From: an uncultured Bacteroidota bacterium
Lineage (GTDB): Bacteria > Bacteroidota > Bacteroidia > Bacteroidales > SZUA-534
NCBI GenBank assembly: GCA_937900725.1
Contig: CALCFP010000208.1
Coordinates: forward strand, 1 to 11,349
Length of the DNA: 11,349 bases
Direction of reading: 5' to 3'
A program made the position numbers and the translations under genes. The notes beneath the pieces are model-generated. The model was not told the DNA's origin. It worked only from the letters and a program-made list of their open reading frames with translations, and ran no database searches. Of the stretch, positions 1-7,305 are shown in pieces. Positions within the stretch are counted from its first letter, which is position 1, and the number at the start of each line of letters is the position of its first letter.

Positions 1-1420
1 GGGCATCGAGGCTTATTGTGTAGGTTGGCAGATGCCAAGCCTCAATTTCCTTCGACATATCATATACGAAGAAATTGCCTTTCAGCCCGATTTTGAACTT
101 GTCGCTTGTCTTGTACGATATTTCGCCAAGGAAGTGAGTCTGCATAATGTCGTCATAAACAACCATGAACTTGTTGCGCAATTCAGTTGTGGTGTCGTTA
201 ACGTAGAAGTATTGGTTGTCGATTTTTGAGTAATCAACCTTAACGTTGAAAGCCACTTTTGAACTGATGTTGCCACGGAATCCAGCCGTCAGGTTCAGCC
301 GGGTCTTTGTCGGCAGAATGTTGATGCCAGACAGTACGAATGGGTTTTCTGAATAGACATCCTTGTAAGTGTTGACTTGATAGTTGCCGTTTACTTCTAT
401 GTAAGGCAACAGGAAGTAGTCTATTATGTTGTACTGCATGCTGATGTCAGGGAAGAACGAGTATTTTTGGTCACGTTGGTCGTAGAATGTGCTCACTCCT
501 ATCTTTACGCGCCATTTGCGACCGTATGCGCCGACCCAAGGGTTGAAGTTGATGACAGCTGAATTGATGTCGCCTTTGCCGGCTATGTTCAGGCCGTTTG
601 TATTGTAGTTGTCGATAGTGCATTTCAGTCCAAGGAATTCCTTGTCAAGCAGATAACTGACAAAGCCGTCAAAATGCAGAATGTTGTCACCCTTGCTGTC
701 TTTGGTCTTGATACCGCTGTAACTCAATGATATGCTATAGTCAATGAGACTTGAGTCGAGATTGTTTGTTGCAAGCGTTGCACCAAACGAGTATTGGTTA
801 AGGGTTTGCTTTTCAATATCTTTCTTTTTGAGAGGAATCAGCGAGTCGGGCAATTCAAGTTCGGTGTTGTAGCCGTAGTAGTAGTTTGCGCGGTTGCCGT
901 AGTTGGCATTGACGGTAGCCACAAGGTCGTTCTTGAAGAATCGGCGGACTTGAGCATTGGCGTTGAATTTTGACAAACCTGCATAAACGTGTTTGTCGGC
1001 TTCGTTCTTTACCTTGCCGTTGCTTGAATTGTACTCAATGTTGGCGTTCCAGTTCCATAATTCCGAACGTTGGCTACCAGTATATATGTTCAACATTGGC
1101 GATGCGTATGAACCAAATCCGCCTTTAAGATAGGCGTAGTATAGTTTTGGAAGCGGTTCGGCAACAAGTTTTGCTGGCTTGATTTGTTTTGGCTGATATT
1201 TAGTCTTGTACAATTCAAGTTCAGCGTCGTCATATTCAAATGTGGGCGTAACTTTTATTGTATCAACTATTTTAGGCAGTGAACTAATTTTATAGGCGTC
1301 GTTGATTACAGGCTCGTACGATTTTATGACCTTGACTTCCTGGTTCAGGGTGTTTTGTCCGAAGGCTGTAAAAGAGCCTAACAATATCATTGTCAGTATG
1401 TTTCCTTTAATCTGTCTCAT
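1..1420 (-). CDS. Outer-membrane beta-barrel protein (TonB-receptor-like, no plug seen), partial at its C-terminus
   Basis: The minus-strand frame is open from ATG at 1420 to the left edge, about 473 codons with no stop. The start MRQIKGNILTMILLGSFTAFGQ is a clear signal peptide with likely cleavage near residue 21. It is followed by a short conserved-looking segment (QEVKVIKSYEPVINDAYKIS) that I recognise from Bacteroidota barrel proteins often annotated as TonB-dependent receptors. There is no recognisable plug domain or carboxypeptidase-like N-terminal domain. From about residue 90 the protein is a run of alternating aromatic/polar beta strands (YYAYLKGGFGSY, ANYGNRANYYYGYNTE), typical of an outer-membrane barrel. 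The visible end (EAWHLPTYTISLDA) resembles the penultimate strands of this family, so perhaps 80-120 residues are missing. It starts 14 nt after the TPR gene stop, so co-transcription is likely. The substrate or partner is unknown. The barrel assignment is fairly sure; the TonB link is not. Confidence 0.8.
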   Translation of the reverse strand, partial: MRQIKGNILTMILLGSFTAFGQNTLNQEVKVIKSYEPVINDAYKISSLPKIVDTIKVTPTFEYDDAELELYKTKYQPKQIKPAKLVAEPLPKLYYAYLKGGFGSYASPMLNIYTGSQRSELWNWNANIEYNSSNGKVKNEADKHVYAGLSKFNANAQVRRFFKNDLVATVNANYGNRANYYYGYNTELELPDSLIPLKKKDIEKQTLNQYSFGATLATNNLDSSLIDYSISLSYSGIKTKDSKGDNILHFDGFVSYLLDKEFLGLKCTIDNYNTNGLNIAGKGDINSAVINFNPWVGAYGRKWRVKIGVSTFYDQRDQKYSFFPDISMQYNIIDYFLLPYIEVNGNYQVNTYKDVYSENPFVLSGINILPTKTRLNLTAGFRGNISSKVAFNVKVDYSKIDNQYFYVNDTTTELRNKFMVVYDDIMQTHFLGEISYKTSDKFKIGLKGNFFVYDMSKEIEAWHLPTYTISLDA

Positions 1421-1434
1421 CTGCTGTATATTGT

Positions 1435-1893
1435 TTATTCTTGTTCGTTATTTGTTGAGTCTTGTTCCGATGACTGTTTGTTAACTTGTTGTGTGTCAGT
1501 AGTATCGGTATTGTTGTCTTCCGCATTTACGTTAGATTCGTGCTCGTTTGTGTTGTCATTTTGTTCGGCAGGTTCGGTGTTGGTCGTTTCAACTGATTGT
1601 TCTCCTGTTACAGTGTCATTCGACTCTTCATTGACCGTTTCTGCTTGTTTTTCAGAATCTTGCTCTGTCGTTTGTTCGGCAGGTTCAGCCGTTTGTTCAG
1701 TTGCTTGTTCGGCAGGTTCCGAAGTCTGCTCAACGGATTCAGTTGCATCTTCTGTAGTTTGTTCGGCAGTTTCTGCAGATTTGCCTAATGCTTGTTCTGC
1801 TTGAGATTCCTTGTTTGCATCTGACTTGATTTCATCGTTGTTGATGTTGTTTAGTTCAACTGATACTTCAACTTCCTGTGTTGAGTTGTCTTC
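1435..1893 (-). repeat. In-frame degenerate repeats encoding the TPR protein's acidic tail
   Basis: The last 150 or so codons of the TPR gene encode degenerate Pro-Ala-Glu-Gln / Thr-Glu-Gln units. On the plus strand the core TTGTTCGGCAGGTTC occurs exactly at 1561-1575, 1672-1686 and 1705-1719, and with one change at 1759-1773. Spacings are 111, 33 and 54 bp, all multiples of three, so expansion or contraction would keep the reading frame. The encoded segment has no predicted fold and is strongly acidic. It is probably disordered and may vary in length between strains. Confidence 0.8.
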
Positions 1894-4800
1894 AATGAAT
1901 TTGACATTCTCTTCATCAACTATAAGTTTAAGTTTGGCGTTTGCTTCATTAATTATGCCGTCGCTGTTGTCGCCATAGTTTTCGATGACGCTTTGCAGGT
2001 TGGCTTTTGCCTGGAATCGGTCATCGCGTTTCAGGCAGATGTCAGATAACAGGAAGAATGACTTCGCAATCCAGTATAAGTGTGGTGAGCCAGACATTAT
2101 GAGGTTGTTAATCTCCTCTTCAGATTTTTGCAGTTCATTCTCCTCAAACAACATTCGTGCCACCATATATTGAGCTTCAGCACCTTCCTTGCTGTTCATG
2201 TCTTGCGCAAGTATCCTGAATTGTGTTATTGCTGGGTCTAGTTGATTTGTCTGGTAGTAGCTTACGGCCATAATGTGGCGTGCTGTTCGTATTTGTTCAT
2301 CGGTAACCTTGTCGGTGATTAGCAGTTTGCGTGCCGATTCAAGTGCATTGTTGAAATTGCTGTCGGCAAATGCGTTTTGCATCATTCCTTCTCTGGCAAT
2401 CATCAGGTTTGATTTCACGTCGGCATTCTCTTCGAGTTTTTTGTAAAGGTCGAATGCCAGATTGTATTCTTTCCCGTTTTCGGCAAGCGTTGCAGCACTT
2501 AGTAATGCGGCTTCGGTGAATAGATTTTTAGGTTTTTCGGCGATAGTGACAAAATCTTCTTTTGCTTCTTTATCCTTGTGCAGTTTGAGATTGCAGTCGC
2601 CGCGGTAATAAGTAGCGTTTAGCGTGAATTTTCCTGTCGGGAATTTGTCAATGTAACTGTCAAACAGGCCTGCGGCTTCTGTCCAGTTGCCTGACATGTA
2701 AATCTTTTCAGCAGCGGTGTAAGTCAAAGAATCGCGTTCAGCAATGTCCACATTGCCAAGGTTTCCTCGGCTTTGTGCATAGTCGAAGTATTCATCAACC
2801 TTGTTCATATCTACATAGACATTTTTAAGTGCAAACAAGGCTTCATCGGCTTCTGACGAGCCAGGATATCTTTCAATCACAGTCTTGAAGTTGTCTATTG
2901 CCAAATAATTCTGCCCGTCGGCATAGTATAGCAAGCCCGTCTGCAACATCGATTTTACCACATACGCGCTGTTTGGATAGTTTTTTGCCAAAGTCTTGAA
3001 ATCATTGATAGCCAATTGGGTCGAGTCAATGATTGTGTAGGCCTTTCCACGTTCAAACAAGGCATCGGCTGCGTAGTTTGATTCTGGATAGCGACTAAGC
3101 AAGTCGGACATTGCATTTATTTTGCCGTTTAGGTTCTTGTCAAGCCCCATTGCAAATCCCTTTTGGAATAATGCGTATTCGACGTCAAAGGGATCGAGGT
3201 CGGCAGCCATTCCGTAGAACAGCACGGCATCGTTGAATTTTGACGTTACGAAATAGCAGTCGCCTATGCGTATGTAACTGTCGGCAAGTTTGGCCGTGTC
3301 GGCTTCAGCTGGTTTTTCTGTGTATTTGCGGAACCAGTCTGCCGATTTTATGTAGTCTTTGGTCTTGAAATGGCAGTAGCCAATGTTGTAGTAGCATGTT
3401 TTGTATTCAGGCATTGAATAGGCGCCTGGTGTGGTCAGAAGTTGGTTGTAGGCTTCGGCTGCGTCGATAAATCGGTCCTGACGGTAAAGCGCTTCGGCTT
3501 TCCAGTAGTTTGCAAGGGCGCGTATTTCCTTGTCATAAGCCTTAAGCGCGATTGCCTGGTCGAAAGCCTCAACCGACTCTTCGAATTTTAGGTTGTTGTA
3601 TAGTTCCAATCCGCGGAAGTAAGCCACACGTTGCCAAGCCGACTGCATTTCTGGCGTCTTGTTGACTATTTTGCTTATTGACTCTATGGCTGCCTGATAG
3701 TTCTTTGACGACAGGTAGACCTTGACAAGGTATTCGTAAGCCTCGTCGTGGTGAAGTGAGTTCGGATATAGTTCAAGGTATTGATTGAATGCCTTTATTG
3801 TCTCGTTGAATGGCGAATATGACAATTCGTATGACAGTTTTGCGTAATTGAGCAGTGCCTGTTCCTTGATTCTGTCGTTGAAATCATATTTTGATGCCGA
3901 CTGAAAGGCCATTCTGGCTTGTTCCTTCTGCTCAAGTTGCATATTGGCGTAGGCAATGTGGAAATAGGCATTTTGGGTTAATGCGTCGTCAACATTTGTG
4001 ACGTTAGACATTGTGCTTATGGTCTGCTGAAAATTGCCAGTTTTAAAATATGTATAGCCCAACTGGTAAATATCCTCGCGGGTGTAGTTGTCAGCCTTGC
4101 TTTTGTATGTTTCCAGATAAGGCAGTGCTTCTGAATATAGTTCCTTGTTGTATAGCGCCTCGCCCACTATTCTGGACATTTCGGCCTGGCGTTTGCTGTC
4201 ACTTTGTTCGAGCATCGATTTGCCGAGTTCTATTACTTTGTCGTCTTTGCCTTGAATAAAGTATATCTGCACTCTGTAGTATGGGACTATGGGCGCAAAT
4301 GTCGGGTCGTCTTCAATCTTTTTCAGGTTGTTGAGCGCCGTCTCGTAATTTTTATTGGCATAGGCCAGATGAGCGTAGAAGTATGTGGCGGGGCTTGTAT
4401 ACCGGCTTTCCTTGTCGAGCAGTTCGTAGAACATTTTCGTTGCCTTGTCGAACTGGCCAAGTTTGAAATAACTGTAGCCTTTCTTGAAATAGAGTTCGGC
4501 CTGCTGTTCGCTGCTCAGGTTTTGCTTCCAAACCTTGTCAAAGTATTCAATGGCCTCTTTGAACTTGTTTACACGATATTGATAACGTCCCATTTCGAAA
4601 TAGGCAACACGTGTCCGTGGACTTTCAGGATAATCGTTGATGAATTTTCCGATTCGGTATTCGGCATCGTTGTTGAACAGTTCGAGGGCGCACAGAGCGC
4701 TGTAGTATTCCGCATCGGATTTCATATCGGTTGATTCTTTGCCATAGTGTTTTACGACACGTTCAAAGAATTGCTGAGCCTGCGAATACCTCTGTTTGTT

Positions 4801-4944
4801 GAATAAATCGACACCTACGCGATAGTCGTAGTCTTCATCATTATAGACTGATGACCTTTGTGCCGAAGCACTGATTGTTGATAACGAAATGACAAATGCC
4901 AAACAATTGGCTAATACATTTTTGCGCATATTTATTAAAGCCAT
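1435..4944 (-). CDS. Large secreted tetratricopeptide-repeat protein with Glu/Gln/Thr-rich tail
   Basis: The 1169-residue protein begins with a signal peptide ending ...SLSTISASA|Q (cleavage near residue 28). ATG at 4944 gives the longest frame. An internal ATG at 4929 (MRKNVLAN...) would give an equally good, more compact signal peptide, and no Shine-Dalgarno sequence decides between them. From about residue 37 to 1010 the protein is a continuous array of TPR-like helical pairs, for example YRVGVDLFNKQRYSQAQQFF (41-60), AYFEMGRYQYRVNKFKEAIE (114-133) and LYFKKGYSYFKLGQFDKATK (151-170). This suits a periplasmic scaffold for protein contacts. From about residue 1018 to the end it turns into a low-complexity acidic tail rich in E, Q, T, S, A and N. 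Comparable Bacteroidota proteins, as I recall them, are near 1000 residues, so the tail is an extension. The gene leads an operon with the downstream barrel. No enzymatic domain is seen and the exact role is unknown. Confidence 0.93.
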   Translation of the reverse strand: MALINMRKNVLANCLAFVISLSTISASAQRSSVYNDEDYDYRVGVDLFNKQRYSQAQQFFERVVKHYGKESTDMKSDAEYYSALCALELFNNDAEYRIGKFINDYPESPRTRVAYFEMGRYQYRVNKFKEAIEYFDKVWKQNLSSEQQAELYFKKGYSYFKLGQFDKATKMFYELLDKESRYTSPATYFYAHLAYANKNYETALNNLKKIEDDPTFAPIVPYYRVQIYFIQGKDDKVIELGKSMLEQSDSKRQAEMSRIVGEALYNKELYSEALPYLETYKSKADNYTREDIYQLGYTYFKTGNFQQTISTMSNVTNVDDALTQNAYFHIAYANMQLEQKEQARMAFQSASKYDFNDRIKEQALLNYAKLSYELSYSPFNETIKAFNQYLELYPNSLHHDEAYEYLVKVYLSSKNYQAAIESISKIVNKTPEMQSAWQRVAYFRGLELYNNLKFEESVEAFDQAIALKAYDKEIRALANYWKAEALYRQDRFIDAAEAYNQLLTTPGAYSMPEYKTCYYNIGYCHFKTKDYIKSADWFRKYTEKPAEADTAKLADSYIRIGDCYFVTSKFNDAVLFYGMAADLDPFDVEYALFQKGFAMGLDKNLNGKINAMSDLLSRYPESNYAADALFERGKAYTIIDSTQLAINDFKTLAKNYPNSAYVVKSMLQTGLLYYADGQNYLAIDNFKTVIERYPGSSEADEALFALKNVYVDMNKVDEYFDYAQSRGNLGNVDIAERDSLTYTAAEKIYMSGNWTEAAGLFDSYIDKFPTGKFTLNATYYRGDCNLKLHKDKEAKEDFVTIAEKPKNLFTEAALLSAATLAENGKEYNLAFDLYKKLEENADVKSNLMIAREGMMQNAFADSNFNNALESARKLLITDKVTDEQIRTARHIMAVSYYQTNQLDPAITQFRILAQDMNSKEGAEAQYMVARMLFEENELQKSEEEINNLIMSGSPHLYWIAKSFFLLSDICLKRDDRFQAKANLQSVIENYGDNSDGIINEANAKLKLIVDEENVKFIEDNSTQEVEVSVELNNINNDEIKSDANKESQAEQALGKSAETAEQTTEDATESVEQTSEPAEQATEQTAEPAEQTTEQDSEKQAETVNEESNDTVTGEQSVETTNTEPAEQNDNTNEHESNVNAEDNNTDTTDTQQVNKQSSEQDSTNNEQE

Positions 4945-5081
4945 TAAACCGAAACCAAAATAAACGTATTTGAACTTTCAGATTATATCAGGCAAAGGTT
5001 TTAATTAACAATCAAATGTTTATTAAATGAATCGTTTGACGCACGCTAAAACATCCTAAATGATAATTTTGGTTTTTGTTA

Positions 5082-5111
5082 TTTGAATGCTTTCGGGCAT
5101 TGGTATATTGA
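5082..5111 (+). promoter_or_regulatory. Candidate Bacteroidota-type promoter for ftsE
   Basis: TTTG at 5082-5085 is followed after 18 nt by TATATTGA at 5104-5111. This is an imperfect match to the TTTG-N19-21-TAnnTTTG pattern known for Bacteroidota housekeeping sigma. It would place the transcript start near 5117 and leave a leader of about 60 nt. The match is weak in AT-rich DNA. Confidence 0.3.
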
Positions 5112-5118
5112 ACAACAG

Positions 5119-5156
5119 CAGTTTTTCATCATTGCCCGATATATATGCAAAAACTG
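5119..5156 (+). promoter_or_regulatory. Inverted repeat in the ftsE leader
   Basis: CAGTTTTT (5119-5126) and AAAAACTG (5149-5156) are perfectly complementary over 8 bp, with a 22-nt loop. Outside them, CAA and TTG pair again across a 3-nt bulge. If the promoter proposed just upstream is right, this hairpin sits at the very 5' end of the ftsE mRNA. It could be an operator or a leader structure. The function is not known. Confidence 0.35.
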
Positions 5157-5177
5157 TTGAAGTAACACTTATTAATT

Positions 5178-5882
5178 ATGATGGACACGAAAATTCAACT
5201 GACGTCAGCTACGATATCACAGCCAGGCAATGTAATACTGACAGACACCAATCTCAAAATAGATAGTGGAGAGTTGGTATATCTCATAGGAAAAACAGGC
5301 AGCGGAAAGAGCAGTCTGTTAAAGACTCTATATGCTGAATTGCCTTTGACTAAAGGAACCGGACTGGTGGCTGGCTTTCAACTTGAGAAAATGCGCCGCA
5401 AGCAAGTGCCTTACCTCCGTCGCAAGTTGGGTATCGTGTTTCAGGATTTTCAGTTGCTCATCGACCGCAATGTACACGAGAATCTGCTATTTGTTCTCAA
5501 GGCAACCGGATGGAAAAACAAAGTCGAGATTGAAAACCGTATTCAGGACGTTCTAAACAAAGTTGGCTTGTCGCAAAAGGGCTACAAGATGCCCAACGAA
5601 CTGTCTGGCGGCGAGCAGCAGCGGGTTGTCATAGCGCGTGCGCTTCTCAATAATCCGGAGATTATTCTTGCTGACGAACCTACGGGAAACCTTGACCCAG
5701 AAACGTCGCACGGCATTATGAACCTGCTTATCGAAATCAGTCGCAACGGACGTGCCGTTATTGTTGCCACTCACGACTATGCTCTAATAAAGGAATTCCC
5801 AGGAAGGATTGTCAAATGTGAAAATTCGTCACTTGTAGAGGTGACAGGCGATATAGATAAGTTGTCGGAATCCGACAGATAG
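5178..5882 (+). CDS. ftsE: Cell-division ABC ATPase FtsE
   Basis: This 234-residue protein is an ABC-transporter ATPase. Visible motifs are Walker A GKTGSGKS (38-45), Q-loop in VFQDFQLL (Q89), signature LSGGEQQR (142-149), Walker B IILADE (162-167), D-loop NLDP (171-174) and the H-loop His199. The stretch LRRKLGIVFQDFQLL followed by DRNVHENL is diagnostic of FtsE rather than of LolD/MacB-type ATPases, and the length is close to the usual 220-230. In other bacteria FtsE works with the membrane protein FtsX at the septum to activate peptidoglycan hydrolases. No ftsX lies next to it here; the next plus-strand gene is 346 bp away and encodes a kinase. The gene is transcribed divergently from the TPR/barrel operon. 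Two consecutive ATG codons (5178, 5181) open the frame and either could be used. FtsE identity is likely; another small ABC ATPase is the alternative. Confidence 0.88.
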   Translation: MMDTKIQLTSATISQPGNVILTDTNLKIDSGELVYLIGKTGSGKSSLLKTLYAELPLTKGTGLVAGFQLEKMRRKQVPYLRRKLGIVFQDFQLLIDRNVHENLLFVLKATGWKNKVEIENRIQDVLNKVGLSQKGYKMPNELSGGEQQRVVIARALLNNPEIILADEPTGNLDPETSHGIMNLLIEISRNGRAVIVATHDYALIKEFPGRIVKCENSSLVEVTGDIDKLSESDR

Positions 5883-5912
5883 TTGTCATTTCAAAAAGCA
5901 TTTTTTGGACAA
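5883..5912 (+). terminator. Possible weak terminator hairpin right after ftsE
   Basis: Immediately after the ftsE stop, TTGTC (5883-5887) pairs with GACAA (5908-5912). Inside it CAAAAA (5892-5897) pairs with TTTTTG (5902-5907) around a GCAT loop, with a 4-nt bulge. The stem is mostly A-T and no long T-run follows, so this is only a weak candidate. Confidence 0.25.
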
Positions 5913-6041
5913 AATCCTATTATTCGCTTAATACCGGCATTTGTTTTTATTGCGTCAATACCAGAGTGAAAAAAGTCTATCTCGTGGATAAAAATGGCTT
6001 ATTCATAGCATTGTCGAATAAATATTGCAGTTCGGTATTTT

Positions 6042-6065
6042 AAATCATTGGTTCTTCGATGATTT
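6042..6065 (+). terminator. Possible intrinsic terminator or leader hairpin
   Basis: AAATCATTGG (6042-6051) pairs with TCGATGATTT (6056-6065) over 10 bp, including two G-T wobbles, around a TTCT tetraloop. It is followed directly by ATTTTTC. It lies about 160 nt after the ftsE stop, so it may end that transcript or belong to the leader of the kinase operon. Confidence 0.35.
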
Positions 6066-6144
6066 ATTTTTCAAAAAATCAATCATTTTCATATTTGCAT
6101 CGTTATTTGATGATAGATATGGAAAGTTCACAAAAGAAAGTCAT

Positions 6145-6182
6145 AAAGTAGCCTGTCACATAAAGTCGTGGCAGGTTACTTT
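6145..6182 (+). promoter_or_regulatory. 15-bp stem-loop upstream of the two-component operon
   Basis: AAAGTAGCCTGTCAC (6145-6159) and GTGGCAGGTTACTTT (6168-6182) pair over all 15 positions in RNA, two of them G-U, with an 8-nt loop. A TTAT tract follows and CTTTTTTG comes at 6191-6198. The stem ends 46 nt before the kinase ATG. It could be a terminator, an attenuator controlling the operon, or an operator seen as DNA. The complementarity is clear; the function is inferred. Confidence 0.5.
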
Positions 6183-6228
6183 TATTGTGGCTTTTTTGCT
6201 GTCCATTTAGAAATATTATTAAATTGGT

Positions 6229-7293
6229 ATGAAATTAACATTTTTAGGTATGACAACAATCGCAAACAAGCCACAAGCCTACAAAGTGCTGATACACACA
6301 TCGGTCTGGCTTTTTATCCTTATTATGCCAGTGTTGCTCTCGCTACACAACAATTTTATGTTTTTAGGCATTATTGAACATTGGTGGATTCCTACACTGT
6401 TTTATTTCATCATTTTCTACGTCAATTACCTGTTTCTTGTAGAAAATGTCTTTCTCGACAAAAAGAAAATGGTTTTCTTTTTAATTAATGCTTCTATTTT
6501 GCTGTTTTTGGCATATTTGAACCAATCGGTAAAGCCCGCCCTGTTTCACCATCATTTTTGGATGCCACATCACAGGCCGATGTTTTTCGTTTACGGAATG
6601 TTGATGGACATCCTGACAATGATTCTTCCGTTGGTGCTGGCAATAGCCTTCAAGATTTACGAACGTTGGGAGATTATGGAACGTGAGAAGCAGGAAAGCG
6701 CCAACGTACAGTTGCAGACTGAACTCAAGCATCTTGAATACCAGATTCAGCCTCACTTCTTCTTCAACTCGCTCAACAACATCTACTCGCTTGTCGACAT
6801 ATCGCCCGAACGTGCAAAGGAAACCATTCACAACTTGAGCAAACTGATGCGATACCTGCTTTACGAGACAAACAGTTCGCTTGTTTCGCTCGACGGCGAA
6901 ATCAACTTTATGACCAAATACATTGAACTGATGAAGTTGCGCACATCCGCCAACACCAACGTGGAGTACATATTTCCTGAAACGACAAACGGAATAATGG
7001 TTGCGCCTCTTCTATTCATTTCATTGATAGAGAATTCGTTTAAGCACGGAATCAACCCTATGGGAAAGTCCGACCTAAAGTTTGAGATGCGCATAAACGG
7101 TACTGAAGTTATATTCACAACGCTCAACCCGTATGTCGAAAAGACAAGCGCCGACCTTTCGGGCGGGTCTTCCATCGGCCTGGAAAACATCCGCAAGCGC
7201 CTTGAACTGCTTTATAAAGGCAAGTCGGAGTTCTACTCCCGGATTGAGGACGGAAAATATTACGCCTATTTATCTATTGATACAAAACAATAA
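6229..7293 (+). CDS. LytS/YehU-type sensor histidine kinase with four membrane segments
   Basis: This 354-residue membrane kinase has hydrophobic segments near residues 21-38, 55-72, 81-97 and 119-142, then a short coiled-coil linker (145-170). The His_kinase-family box QIQPHFFFNSLNNIYSL puts the phospho-accepting histidine at 176. The ATPase domain shows the N-box LIENSFKHG (266-274) and the glycine box SGGSSIGLENIRKRL (311-325). It should autophosphorylate on His176 and pass phosphate to the LytTR regulator that starts 12 nt downstream. There is no recognisable extracellular sensor domain. The membrane segments themselves, or the short His-rich loop LFHHHFWMPHHRP (105-117), may take part in sensing, which is inference. 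ATG at 6229 is the first in-frame start; ATG at 6250 (residue 8) is a possible alternative, without a Shine-Dalgarno to decide. The signal is unknown. Confidence 0.93.
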   Translation: MKLTFLGMTTIANKPQAYKVLIHTSVWLFILIMPVLLSLHNNFMFLGIIEHWWIPTLFYFIIFYVNYLFLVENVFLDKKKMVFFLINASILLFLAYLNQSVKPALFHHHFWMPHHRPMFFVYGMLMDILTMILPLVLAIAFKIYERWEIMEREKQESANVQLQTELKHLEYQIQPHFFFNSLNNIYSLVDISPERAKETIHNLSKLMRYLLYETNSSLVSLDGEINFMTKYIELMKLRTSANTNVEYIFPETTNGIMVAPLLFISLIENSFKHGINPMGKSDLKFEMRINGTEVIFTTLNPYVEKTSADLSGGSSIGLENIRKRLELLYKGKSEFYSRIEDGKYYAYLSIDTKQ

Positions 7294-7305
7294 ACATATT
7301 TTGCT

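Larger units (their letters stand above)
5883..6228. other. 346-bp non-coding region between ftsE and the LytS-type kinase
   Basis: No credible gene is seen on either strand. The region is AT-rich and contains three possible hairpins: 5883-5912, 6042-6065 and 6145-6182. The only long open frame (6025-6210) starts with TTG, has no family resemblance and runs through two of the hairpins. The region probably holds the end of the ftsE transcript and the promoter and leader of the two-component operon. I found no promoter with a convincing match. Confidence 0.6.

Noticed and set aside
1478..1804. Plus-strand 108-residue Cys/Ser/Val-rich open frame
   Set aside because: It is the antisense shadow of the TPR protein's repetitive tail. 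The composition is simply the complement of Glu/Gln/Thr codons.
4204..4734. Plus-strand 176-residue open frame
   Set aside because: It lies wholly opposite well-formed TPR coding sequence and shows no recognisable family.
4945..5060. Promoter for the TPR/barrel operon on the minus strand
   Set aside because: A TACGTTTA element is present about 15-25 bp before the start, but no TTTG lies at the expected spacing (the nearest is 24 nt away), so I do not call it.
6025..6210. 61-residue open frame in the ftsE/kinase intergenic region, in frame with the kinase
   Set aside because: It starts with TTG, spans two hairpins and ends in a stop 18 nt before the kinase start. It resembles no known leader peptide.
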